The notes beneath the pieces are model-generated. The model was not told the origin of the DNA, made no database searches, and saw nothing but the letters and a program-made list of their open reading frames with translations. A DNA stretch of 15,208 nt, from NCBI GenBank assembly GCA_007280315.1, contig QYQC01000227.1, positions 1 through 15,208 on the forward strand, given 5' to 3'. Below, in pieces: positions 8,959 through 15,208 of the stretch. Numbering within the stretch: position 1 is the stretch's first letter; each line of letters starts with the position of its first letter. The position numbers and the translations under genes are program-made. This stretch comes from Betaproteobacteria bacterium (GTDB lineage: Bacteria; Pseudomonadota; Gammaproteobacteria; Burkholderiales; SG8-39).

Positions 8959-10455
8959 CTAGGCGGCGCGCTCGCGTCCTACGCGGCGCACCACCCAGGG
9001 CACGATAATCAGCAAGGCAGTCAATGCGAATAAGGTCGCCGAGATCGGGTGCTGGTAGAACACGCTCGGGTCGCCCTGGCTGATCGACAGCGCGCGCCGG
9101 AACTGGGTCTCGGCTAGCGGCCCGAGTATCAGCCCGATAACCGCCGGCGCAACCGGGATGTCCCAGCGGCGCATGGCGAAACCGAGCAGGCCGAACACGT
9201 ACAGCGTGGCCAGATCGACCACTGACTGATGCAGGCTATAGGCGCCGAGCGTGGCGAACACCAGGATGCCGGCGTAGAGCAGGGGCTGCGGGATGGTCAG
9301 CACCCGCACCCAGATGCCGATCATCGGCAGGTTGAGTATCAGCAGCATCACGTTGCCGACATAGAGGCTGGCGATCAGTCCCCACACCAGGTCGGGCTGC
9401 ATCTGGAACAGCATCGGGCCCGGCTGGATGCCGTAGTTCTGGAACGCTGCGAGCAAAATCGCCGCGGTTGCCGAAGTCGGAATGCCGAGCGTGAGCAGCG
9501 GCACCAGTGCGCCGGTCACGGAAGCGTTGTTCGCCGCCTCGGGCCCGGCCACGCCCTCGATCGCGCCGTGCCCGAATTCCTCGGGGTACTTGGTCAGCTT
9601 CTTTTCCACCGCGTAAGACAGAAAGGTCGGAATTTCCGCGCCGCCTGCCGGAATCGAGCCAAACGGAAATCCGATCGCGGTCGCGCGCAGCCACGCCGGC
9701 CAGGAGCGCTTCCAGTCGGACTTGGACATCCACAGCGAGCCGGTGATCTTGTCCATCACCTCCGGAATGCGGCTCGAGTACGAGCCGACATAGAGCGCCT
9801 CGCCCACGGCGAACAGTCCGACCGCGAGCACCACCACGTCAATGCCGTCGAGCAGTTCGGGCACGCCGAATGCAAAGCGCGACTGGCCGGTCTGACCGTC
9901 GATGCCGACCAGGCCGAGCAGCAGTCCGACGAACAGGCTGGTCAAACCGCGCACGGTGGAGGCGCCGAGCACCGCCGACACCGTGGTGAAAGCGAACACC
10001 ATCAGTGCGAAATATTCGGCCGGGCCGAACTTGAGCGCAATTTCGACCACCAGCGGCGCGAGCAGCGTGACCAGCAGTGTGGCGATGGTCCCGGCGACGA
10101 AGGAACCGATGGCGCTGGTTGCGAGCGCCGGGCCGGCGCGGCCGTTCTTGGCCATCTTGTTGCCCTCCAGCGCGGTCGCGATCGAGGCCGATTCTCCCGG
10201 CGTATTGAGCAATATGGTCGTGGTCGATCCGCCGAACATCGCGCCGTAATAGATGCCGGCGAACATGATCAGCGCGCCCACGGGACTCAACTTGACCGTG
10301 AGCGGCAGCAGCATCGCCACCGTCAGCGCCGGTCCGACGCCGGGGAGCACGCCGACCGCCGTTCCCAGGGTAACGCCGATCGCGCCCCACATCAGATTCA
10401 TCGGCAGCAACGCGATTTCGAAGCCGTGCAGCAGTGCCGGCAGTGTTTCGCCCAT
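8959..10455 (-). CDS. tctA: Tripartite tricarboxylate transporter, large permease TctA
   Basis: A 498-residue polytopic membrane protein of the TctA family, the large permease of tripartite tricarboxylate transporters. These import di- or tricarboxylates and other organic acids using an ion gradient. The family signature GVLPGVGPALTVAMLLPLT is near residue 37, followed by GESASIATALEGNKMAKNGR and SAIGSFVAGT. Many long hydrophobic segments follow, consistent with about 12 membrane spans. The stop of tctB and the ATG at 10455 share one base (TGATG), so the two are translationally coupled. A GTG one codon earlier could also serve as start. The protein needs TctB and the periplasmic TctC, whose genes are directly upstream. 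Confidence 0.96.
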   Translation of the reverse strand: MGETLPALLHGFEIALLPMNLMWGAIGVTLGTAVGVLPGVGPALTVAMLLPLTVKLSPVGALIMFAGIYYGAMFGGSTTTILLNTPGESASIATALEGNKMAKNGRAGPALATSAIGSFVAGTIATLLVTLLAPLVVEIALKFGPAEYFALMVFAFTTVSAVLGASTVRGLTSLFVGLLLGLVGIDGQTGQSRFAFGVPELLDGIDVVVLAVGLFAVGEALYVGSYSSRIPEVMDKITGSLWMSKSDWKRSWPAWLRATAIGFPFGSIPAGGAEIPTFLSYAVEKKLTKYPEEFGHGAIEGVAGPEAANNASVTGALVPLLTLGIPTSATAAILLAAFQNYGIQPGPMLFQMQPDLVWGLIASLYVGNVMLLILNLPMIGIWVRVLTIPQPLLYAGILVFATLGAYSLHQSVVDLATLYVFGLLGFAMRRWDIPVAPAVIGLILGPLAETQFRRALSISQGDPSVFYQHPISATLFALTALLIIVPWVVRRVGRERAA

Positions 10456-10976
10456 CACTCGAGTCCGATCAGGCTAAACAACGGCGCGAGCCAGCCGGCG
10501 GGCAGATTCACCGTCAGCACCAGCACGAAGAACGCAAACACCGCCACGGTGATGATGACGCCGATGCCGAAATCACGCGCGAAGCGCGGGCTGCCGAAGC
10601 CGCGCGCGACACAGGCGAACAGTGCCGCACCCGCAAGCACGAAGCCGCCGGACTGAATCAGCGCCATCTGGGCGAACAATCCGACGCTCACCCAGACGAA
10701 CGCTGCCGGGTGAAACGCGTGCTCGCCGCGCGCCTCGGCCTCCTGCGGCGGCATATTGCGCCAGCCCCCGCTGAAGCGTTCATACAGCAACCAGACGCCG
10801 AGGAGGATCAGGCCGACACCGGTAACACCCGGCATGAAATTGGGGCCGACACGCGCGTAGCCGCCTTGCGACGGCAGCATCGCGGTACCGGCCGCGGTGG
10901 CGATACCGAGCAGCAGCACGCCGATCGACAGAACCGCCTCGGCGATCGAACGCCGCGACGCGGCGGCGAGGCTCAC
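10455..10976 (-). CDS. tctB: Tripartite tricarboxylate transporter, small subunit TctB
   Basis: A 173-residue protein of the TctB family with four predicted membrane segments: SIAEAVLSIGVLLLGIATAA, FMPGVTGVGLILLGVWLLY, the segment around FVWVSVGLFAQMALI with FVLAGAALF, and a long terminal pair around VIITVAVFAFFVLVLTV. TctB is the poorly conserved small membrane subunit of the transporter. I chose the GTG at 10976 because it overlaps the tctC stop by four bases (GTGA) and places the first membrane segment near the N-terminus. The open frame extends to 11105, but that would overlap tctC by about 130 bases and adds an Arg-rich, non-membrane stretch. The stop overlaps the tctA start. Confidence 0.9.
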   Translation of the reverse strand: MSLAAASRRSIAEAVLSIGVLLLGIATAAGTAMLPSQGGYARVGPNFMPGVTGVGLILLGVWLLYERFSGGWRNMPPQEAEARGEHAFHPAAFVWVSVGLFAQMALIQSGGFVLAGAALFACVARGFGSPRFARDFGIGVIITVAVFAFFVLVLTVNLPAGWLAPLFSLIGLE

Positions 10977-11935
10977 TTTTTCTTGATGCCGAGGGAATCG
11001 ATGATGGTTGCGATGCGCTTGGTATCTTCCGCGAGGAACGCCTGGTACTGCTCGCCACCGAGGAACACGCCGCTCCAGCCGAGTTTCTCCAGCGTCGCTT
11101 TCCACGCCGGCGTGACGGTCGCGTCATGCACCAGCTTGACCAGAACGTCGCGCTGTGCCGTTGTGATGCCGGGTGCGCCGAACACGCCGCGCCAGTTGCC
11201 GAGTTCGACCGCGATGCCCAGTTCCTTCAGCGTCGGGATGCCCTCTTCGCGTTGCGGCGAGGAAATCGCCAGCGCGCGCATGCGGCCGCCCTTGATCTGC
11301 TCGGAGAACTCGCCCAGCCCGGACACGCCCGCGGTGACGTGACCGCCGATGATCGCCGCGATCGCCTCGCCGCCGCCCTTGAACGGCACGTAGTTGATTT
11401 TGGTCGAGTCCGCGCCGGTGGCCTTGGCGATGAGGCCGATCAGAATGTGATCGGTGCCGCCGGCCGAACCGCCACCCCACGATACCTTGCCCGGATCGGC
11501 CTTGAACGCCTTGACCAGATCGGCCATGGTCTTGAACGGCGAGTTCGCCGGCACCACCACCACTTCATATTCGCTGGTGAGCCGCGCGACCGGCGTCACC
11601 ATGGTCAGATTCACCGGCGAGTCATTCAGATAAATGCCGCCGATCATCACCATGCCGCCGACCATCAGTACATTCGGATCGCCTTTGGACGCGTTCACGA
11701 ACTGCGCCAGGCCGATGGTGCCGGCGGCGCCGCCCTTGTTCTCGAACTGCACCGACTTTACCAGACCGGCGCTTTGCATCGCCGCGGCAAGATTGCGCCC
11801 AGTCTGATCCCAGCCGCCGCCGGGATTGGCCGGAATCATCATCTTCAGGGTCTGCGCTGCGGCGGGCGCGACCAGCGCACCAGCCAGCGCAAGTGCGCTG
11901 AGTGCGGTAGCGAAAACACGTGCGATGGAACGCAT
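10973..11935 (-). CDS. tctC: Tripartite tricarboxylate transporter solute-binding protein (Bug/TctC family)
   Basis: A 320-residue exported binding protein. The signal peptide is clear: MRSIARVFATALSALALAGA then LVAPAAAQ, with likely cleavage after the AxA-type site near residue 27. The mature protein begins TLKMMIPANPGGGWDQTGRN, a typical TctC/Bug opening. It also has NKGGAAGTIG, WGGGSAGGTDHI and YVPFKGGGEA, which line the ligand site in the family. It captures an organic acid in the periplasm for TctA/TctB; the ligand is not predictable by eye. The ATG at 11935 has GAGGAG 5 bases upstream. An in-frame ATG 16 codons earlier would put 16 polar residues before the signal peptide and is rejected. 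The gene follows the alcohol dehydrogenase after 54 bases and overlaps tctB. Confidence 0.95.
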   Translation of the reverse strand: MRSIARVFATALSALALAGALVAPAAAQTLKMMIPANPGGGWDQTGRNLAAAMQSAGLVKSVQFENKGGAAGTIGLAQFVNASKGDPNVLMVGGMVMIGGIYLNDSPVNLTMVTPVARLTSEYEVVVVPANSPFKTMADLVKAFKADPGKVSWGGGSAGGTDHILIGLIAKATGADSTKINYVPFKGGGEAIAAIIGGHVTAGVSGLGEFSEQIKGGRMRALAISSPQREEGIPTLKELGIAVELGNWRGVFGAPGITTAQRDVLVKLVHDATVTPAWKATLEKLGWSGVFLGGEQYQAFLAEDTKRIATIIDSLGIKKK

Positions 11936-11940
11936 TGCTG

Positions 11941-11946
11941 CTCCTC
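11941..11946 (-). promoter_or_regulatory. Ribosome binding site that fixes the tctC start
   Basis: GAGGAG on the minus strand lies 5 bases before the ATG at 11935. It decides for the start that gives a well-formed signal peptide over the upstream ATG at 11983. Confidence 0.8.
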
Positions 11947-11989
11947 TATGAATTGAAAATTGAATTGGTGATTGATCCGGCATTCTAAA

Positions 11990-13096
11990 TCAGAACACGA
12001 TCACGCCGCGCGCGTTACGCCCGGCCTCGAGATCCGCGAACGCCTGCGGCGCTTCGTCGATGTTGTAGGTGCGGGTGATGAGTTCGTCGAGCTTCAGCTT
12101 CTTCGCCTGGTACAGCGCGATCAGCCGCGGAAAATCCTCGCGCGGCCGGGCCGAGCCGTAGTAGCTGCCGGTCAGGGTCTTTTCCTCGAAGGTGATCGAG
12201 GCCGTTTTCGGCGAGGTGTTGTCCTCGTTGCGCGCCACGCCCACCACCAGGGCGGTACCGCCCTTGCGCACGGCGCGGAAAGCCTGCTCCACCATTTTGC
12301 CAAGGCCAATGCACTCGAACGCATAGTCGGCGCCGCCGCCGGTGAGCTTTTTCACCGCCTTGACCAGATTTTCTTCCTTGCCCGCGTTGATCACGTGCGT
12401 GGCGCCGAACTGCTTTGCCAGCTCCAGCTTGTGCTCGGCCATGTCCACCGCGATGATGATGCCGGCGCCGGCGATGGCGCAGCCCTGGATTACGTTCAGC
12501 CCCACGCCGCCTGCGCCTATTACCAGCACGCTCGCGCCCGGCTCCACTTTGGCCGTATTGAACACCGCGCCGACCCCGGTCATCACGCCGCAACTGATCA
12601 ACGCCGCCTGCGGCAGCGGCATGCCGGGGGCGATTTTCACCACGTTGTTCACGTGCAGCGTAGCGTATTCAGCCATCACGCCGCAGGCGGAAAAAATGTT
12701 GAGCGGCTTGCCCGCGGCATCGCGCGTGCGCAGGCTGCCGTCGGGCAGTGCAATGATCGCCCTGGCGCCAACGTCGCACAAATGCGGCCTGCCGGTGACG
12801 CAATAGCGGCATTTGCCGCACATGTTGACGAATGAACTGATCACCGTGTCACCGACGGCGAACTCGGTCACGCCCGCGCCGACCTCGACCACGGTACCGG
12901 CGCCTTCATGCCCCAGAATCAGCGGCAGCGGCATGCCGATGGTGCCGTTCACTGCCGACAGGTCGCTGTGGCACACGCCGCATGCACCGAGCTTGACCAT
13001 CACCTCGTCGCGCTGCGGCGAATCGACTTCGATTTGCTCCACCACCACCGGAACATTGTTCTGGCGGCAGAGTACGGCTTTTGCCTTGCGTCCCAT
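11990..13096 (-). CDS. Zinc-dependent alcohol dehydrogenase (MDR superfamily)
   Basis: A 368-residue medium-chain dehydrogenase. Catalytic zinc ligands are visible in GACGVCHSD, in GHEGAG and in the later ISCGVMTGVGA. The structural zinc loop is complete, with the four cysteines in CGKCRYCVTGRPHLC. The Rossmann motif is VLVIGAGGVGLNVIQG, followed by AVD at the end of the second strand, which favours NAD over NADP. It should oxidise a primary or secondary alcohol, or reduce the matching aldehyde or ketone; the overall pattern is nearest to class III-like and related alcohol dehydrogenases, but the substrate is not defined. The ATG at 13096 has GGGGAA 5 bases upstream. It is the first gene of the probable minus-strand operon that continues with tctCBA and a cyclodeaminase-family gene. 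Confidence 0.94.
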   Translation of the reverse strand: MGRKAKAVLCRQNNVPVVVEQIEVDSPQRDEVMVKLGACGVCHSDLSAVNGTIGMPLPLILGHEGAGTVVEVGAGVTEFAVGDTVISSFVNMCGKCRYCVTGRPHLCDVGARAIIALPDGSLRTRDAAGKPLNIFSACGVMAEYATLHVNNVVKIAPGMPLPQAALISCGVMTGVGAVFNTAKVEPGASVLVIGAGGVGLNVIQGCAIAGAGIIIAVDMAEHKLELAKQFGATHVINAGKEENLVKAVKKLTGGGADYAFECIGLGKMVEQAFRAVRKGGTALVVGVARNEDNTSPKTASITFEEKTLTGSYYGSARPREDFPRLIALYQAKKLKLDELITRTYNIDEAPQAFADLEAGRNARGVIVF

Positions 13097-13345
13097 GCTG
13101 ATTCCCCGTTTTAATTCGCAATCCGCACATTATGCAGCCAGCCATGCACTGCCGCCAAAACATTCGCAACGGGCCACCTGCGCACTACCTTCAACGGCTG
13201 CGGAACGACGGATGTGGCTGATTTAATTCACTGTTGGGCCCATAATCGAGATACAATGGGCATGTGCTCGCGACAAGACCCGGAGACACGGCCAGACAGC
13301 GGGCGCCGTAATTCATATCCTATTCAATAAAACGAGGAGATATCA
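13097..13345. other. Divergent intergenic region between adh and the TRAP binding-protein gene
   Basis: A 249-base gap, visibly richer in A+T at its ends than the genes around it. It must hold the start signals for both directions. The minus-strand promoter candidate is listed separately. For the plus strand a TACAAT box at 13252-13257 is the best -10 candidate, but no well-spaced -35 was found (TTCACT at 13227-13232 is 19 bases away). No clear operator dyad was seen. Confidence 0.4.
13129..13158 (-). promoter_or_regulatory. Possible sigma-70 promoter for the adh-tctCBA operon
   Basis: On the minus strand TTGGCG (13158-13153) and CATAAT (13134-13129) are separated by 18 bases. This would place the transcript start about 25 bases before the adh ATG at 13096. 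The spacing and -10 box are good; the -35 is moderate. Confidence 0.4.
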
Positions 13346-14485
13346 ATGCAACGACGTTCCTTTCTGAAAAAAGCCGGCCTGGGACTGGCCGCAGGCGCGG
13401 TTGCCGCGCCGGCGATTGCACAGACACCCGCCGCCGGACTGCCCACCGTATCGTGGCGCATGGTCGGAAGCTGGCCGAAGAGCCTGGATACACTGTTCGG
13501 CGGCATGGAGTTCATTTCCAAACGCGTAGCGGCGGCGACCGGCGGCAAATTCACCATCAAAGTGTTCGCTGCTGGCGAGATTGTAGGCGGATTGCAGGTA
13601 CTGGATGCGGTGCAGAACGGCACCGTTGAATGCGGACATACCGCGACCTATTACTACTTCGGCAAGGATCCTACCTTCGCGCTCAACTGCGCCGTTCCCT
13701 TCGGCCTGAATTCACGCCAGCAGAATGCGTGGATGGTCCACGGCGGCGGCATGGAGCTGATTCGCGACTTTTACAAAGGTTACAACTGCACGCTGTTTCC
13801 CTGCGGCAATACCGGCACACAGATGGGCGGCTGGTTCCGCAAGGAAATTAAAACGGTGGCCGATCTCAAGGGCCTGAAATTCCGCATGGGCGGCTACGCC
13901 GGCCGGGTGCTGACCAAGCTGGGCGTGGTGCCGCAGCAGATCGCCGGCGGCGATATTTATCCGTCGCTGGAAAAAGGCACGATCGACGGCGCGGAGTGGG
14001 TCGGCCCGTACGACGACGAGAAGCTCGGCTTCTACAAGGTGGCGAAATACTATTACTATCCGGGCTGGTGGGAGCCGGGCACGGAAATCGACCTGCTGGT
14101 CAACCTCAAGGCGTTTGACGCGCTGCCGAAGGAATACCAGGCGATCCTGGAATCGGCGTGCGCCGACGCGAACGGCTGGATGATGGCTAAGTACGACGCG
14201 GAGAACCCCGCTGCACTGAAGCGCCTGCTCGCAAACGGCGTACAGCTGCGCTCGTTTTCGAACGCGATCATGGCGGCGTGCTACAAGGCTACGAACGAGG
14301 TCAACGCGGAGTCCGCTGCCTCGAACCCCGCGTTCAAGAAAATCTACGAAGCGATGAGCAAGTTCCGCTCGGAAACCGTGCAATGGTTCTCCCTCGCGGA
14401 AAACACTATGAGCAATTTTTCCGTCGCGGCGGAACGCCTGTCCCAGCGTGAAGGCAAGGCAGAAAGCGCGCCGAAGAAGAAGTAA
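13346..14485 (+). CDS. dctP: TRAP transporter solute-binding protein (DctP family, TakP-like), Tat-exported
   Basis: A 379-residue periplasmic binding protein of the DctP family. It begins MQRRSFLKKAGLGLAAGAVA, a twin-arginine signal (Arg3, Arg4), with a probable cleavage site after PAIA near residue 26, so it is exported folded. The mature part has the family features GSWPKSLDTLFGGMEF, the FAAGEIVGGLQVLDAVQNGT segment, and TIDGAEWVGPYDDEKLGF starting near Thr212, followed by YYYYPGWWEPG. These last elements resemble TakP, the 2-oxoacid binding protein, and mitochondria-style pyruvate is one known ligand class in that group; the ligand here is inference. The ATG at 13346 has GAGGAG 6 bases upstream. 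A large-permease gene converges from the right. No dctQ gene is seen in the window. Confidence 0.94.
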   Translation: MQRRSFLKKAGLGLAAGAVAAPAIAQTPAAGLPTVSWRMVGSWPKSLDTLFGGMEFISKRVAAATGGKFTIKVFAAGEIVGGLQVLDAVQNGTVECGHTATYYYFGKDPTFALNCAVPFGLNSRQQNAWMVHGGGMELIRDFYKGYNCTLFPCGNTGTQMGGWFRKEIKTVADLKGLKFRMGGYAGRVLTKLGVVPQQIAGGDIYPSLEKGTIDGAEWVGPYDDEKLGFYKVAKYYYYPGWWEPGTEIDLLVNLKAFDALPKEYQAILESACADANGWMMAKYDAENPAALKRLLANGVQLRSFSNAIMAACYKATNEVNAESAASNPAFKKIYEAMSKFRSETVQWFSLAENTMSNFSVAAERLSQREGKAESAPKKK

Positions 14486-14521
14486 CGGCGACAGCGCTAG
14501 CGGTCGGGGCATCTACCCTGG

Positions 14522-14555
14522 CAAAAAAAACCCCGCGCGAGCGGGGTTTTTTTTG
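14522..14555. terminator. Bidirectional rho-independent terminator
   Basis: An eight-A run (14523-14530), then ccccgc, loop gcga, gcgggg and an eight-T run (14547-14554) form a perfect palindrome of 14 pairs, 15 with the flanking c-g pair. The GC stem followed by a T-run is present on both strands. It lies 36 bases after the dctP stop and about 30 bases after the stop of the minus-strand dctM gene, so it can end both transcripts. Confidence 0.95.
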
Positions 14556-14584
14556 GCCCTGCGACCGGCTGCCGCCGGCCGCGG

Positions 14585-15208
14585 CTATTTCTTGTTGCCG
14601 CCGGGCGGCTTGGTTGCGGCCCCTGTATCGGGCGCGGCTGCCTTGCCGGTGGCATCCTTTCCCGCGTCCAGCGTAAGGTCCGGCGGTTCGGCATCCGGCT
14701 CCTTGGCCAGCTCGCGTTCGAGCGCGTCTTCCATCGCACCCTGCGCCTTCGCACCGAGCCCGGTAGCCGCATCGGGCACCATGATTTCGATCTTGTCGGT
14801 GTCGATCTTCGCCTTCTTTACCATGCCGCCGCCGACGATATCGGGCACCGCGATCACCAGGCCGACCATGATCACCTGGAGCAGCACGAAGGGCACCGCA
14901 CCCCAGTAAATCTGGCCGGTGGTTACCTTGGCCGTCTGCTTGCCGCTGACCCGGTCGACGTAGTCTTTTATCGGCGCCACGCTGCGCAAATAGAACAAGG
15001 CGAAGCCGAACGGCGGATGCATGAACGAGGTCTGCATATTGATGGCCAGCAGGATGCCGAACCAGACCAGGTCGATGCCGAGCTTCTCCGCCACCGGGGC
15101 GAGCAGCGGAATGATGATGAATGCGAGCTCGAAAAAGTCGAGGAAGAACGCCAGCACGAACACCAGAACGTTGACCACGATCAGGAAGCCGAGCTGGCCG
15201 CCCGGCAG
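14585..15208 (-). CDS. dctM: TRAP transporter large permease (DctM family), C-terminal part
   Basis: The frame is open from the right edge to the TAG at 14585-14587, giving 207 C-terminal residues; the N-terminal half lies outside. It shows the DctM pattern FLDFFELAFIIIPLLAPVAE, then LGIDLVWFGILLAINMQTSF and MHPPFGFALFYLRSVAP, then a last membrane span (FVLLQVIMVGLVIAVPDIV). DctM is the inner-membrane subunit that carries the substrate with sodium ions. The MQTSFMHPPFGFALFYLRS type matches the large subunits that accompany TakP-like binding proteins, so the convergent dctP is the likely partner. After the last span comes an unusual hydrophilic tail of about 75 residues, rich in Ala, Asp, Glu, Pro and Lys. 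An internal GTG at 15178 is not the true start. Confidence 0.93.
   Translation of the reverse strand: MPGGQLGFLIVVNVLVFVLAFFLDFFELAFIIIPLLAPVAEKLGIDLVWFGILLAINMQTSFMHPPFGFALFYLRSVAPIKDYVDRVSGKQTAKVTTGQIYWGAVPFVLLQVIMVGLVIAVPDIVGGGMVKKAKIDTDKIEIMVPDAATGLGAKAQGAMEDALERELAKEPDAEPPDLTLDAGKDATGKAAAPDTGAATKPPGGNKK

Noticed and set aside
9229..10656. Plus-strand open frame of 475 codons opposite tctA
   Set aside because: Composition is dominated by Arg, His, Gln and Ala, typical of antisense frames of membrane-protein genes. TctA on the minus strand is unambiguous.
10977..11105. Upstream extension of tctB to 11105
   Set aside because: It would overlap tctC by about 130 bases and adds a polar Arg-rich segment. 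The GTG at 10976 overlaps the tctC stop neatly and gives a normal TctB length.

Overview
The window reads as a chromosomal segment from a GC-rich proteobacterium, most likely a betaproteobacterium of the Burkholderiales type. The grounds are the high G+C throughout, a Bug/TctC-type solute-binding protein with its permease genes, a TakP/TakM-like TRAP transporter, and a CoxD/CoxE/CoxG-like accessory cluster. This placement is inference from gene content; no rRNA, tRNA or other marker gene is present. No CRISPR array, transposase or phage gene was seen.

Layout, left to right. (1) 1-2648, plus strand: the 3' part of a sensor histidine kinase, then a protein that joins a Ser/Thr kinase domain to two response-regulator receiver domains. 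This is a signalling pair linking two-component and Hanks-type phosphorylation. (2) 2649-2857: a hairpin-rich gap between convergent genes, with a 10-bp and a 21-bp perfect inverted repeat side by side. (3) 2858-3571, minus strand: a cysteine-containing DUF1847 protein. (4) 3803-7889, plus strand: a compact cluster of a MoxR/CoxD-type AAA+ ATPase, malonyl-CoA decarboxylase, a CoxE-type VWA protein and a CoxG-type SRPBCC protein with a C-terminal membrane anchor. The decarboxylase stop overlaps the VWA start (ATGA), so the metabolic enzyme sits inside what is otherwise a metalloenzyme-maturation module. No CO dehydrogenase structural gene (coxM, coxS, coxL) is in the window. (5) 7990-13096, minus strand: a probable operon read as Zn-alcohol dehydrogenase, tctC, tctB, tctA, then an ornithine cyclodeaminase/mu-crystallin family enzyme, with overlapping starts and stops inside tctCBA. 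(6) 13346-14485, plus strand: a Tat-exported TRAP solute-binding protein. It converges on the 3' end of a TRAP large permease gene (14585 to the right edge, minus strand), and the two share a near-ideal bidirectional terminator.

How the parts work together. The right half is about uptake and use of small organic acids: a tripartite tricarboxylate transporter, a TRAP transporter probably specific for 2-oxoacids or related acids, and two NAD(P)-type oxidoreductase families. The middle cluster couples an AAA+/VWA remodelling pair and a membrane-anchored lipid-binding-fold protein to malonyl-CoA turnover. The functional link between decarboxylase and the CoxD/E/G-like proteins is not obvious from family knowledge and is the most interesting point here. 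The rest looks like ordinary, well-formed chromosomal sequence.
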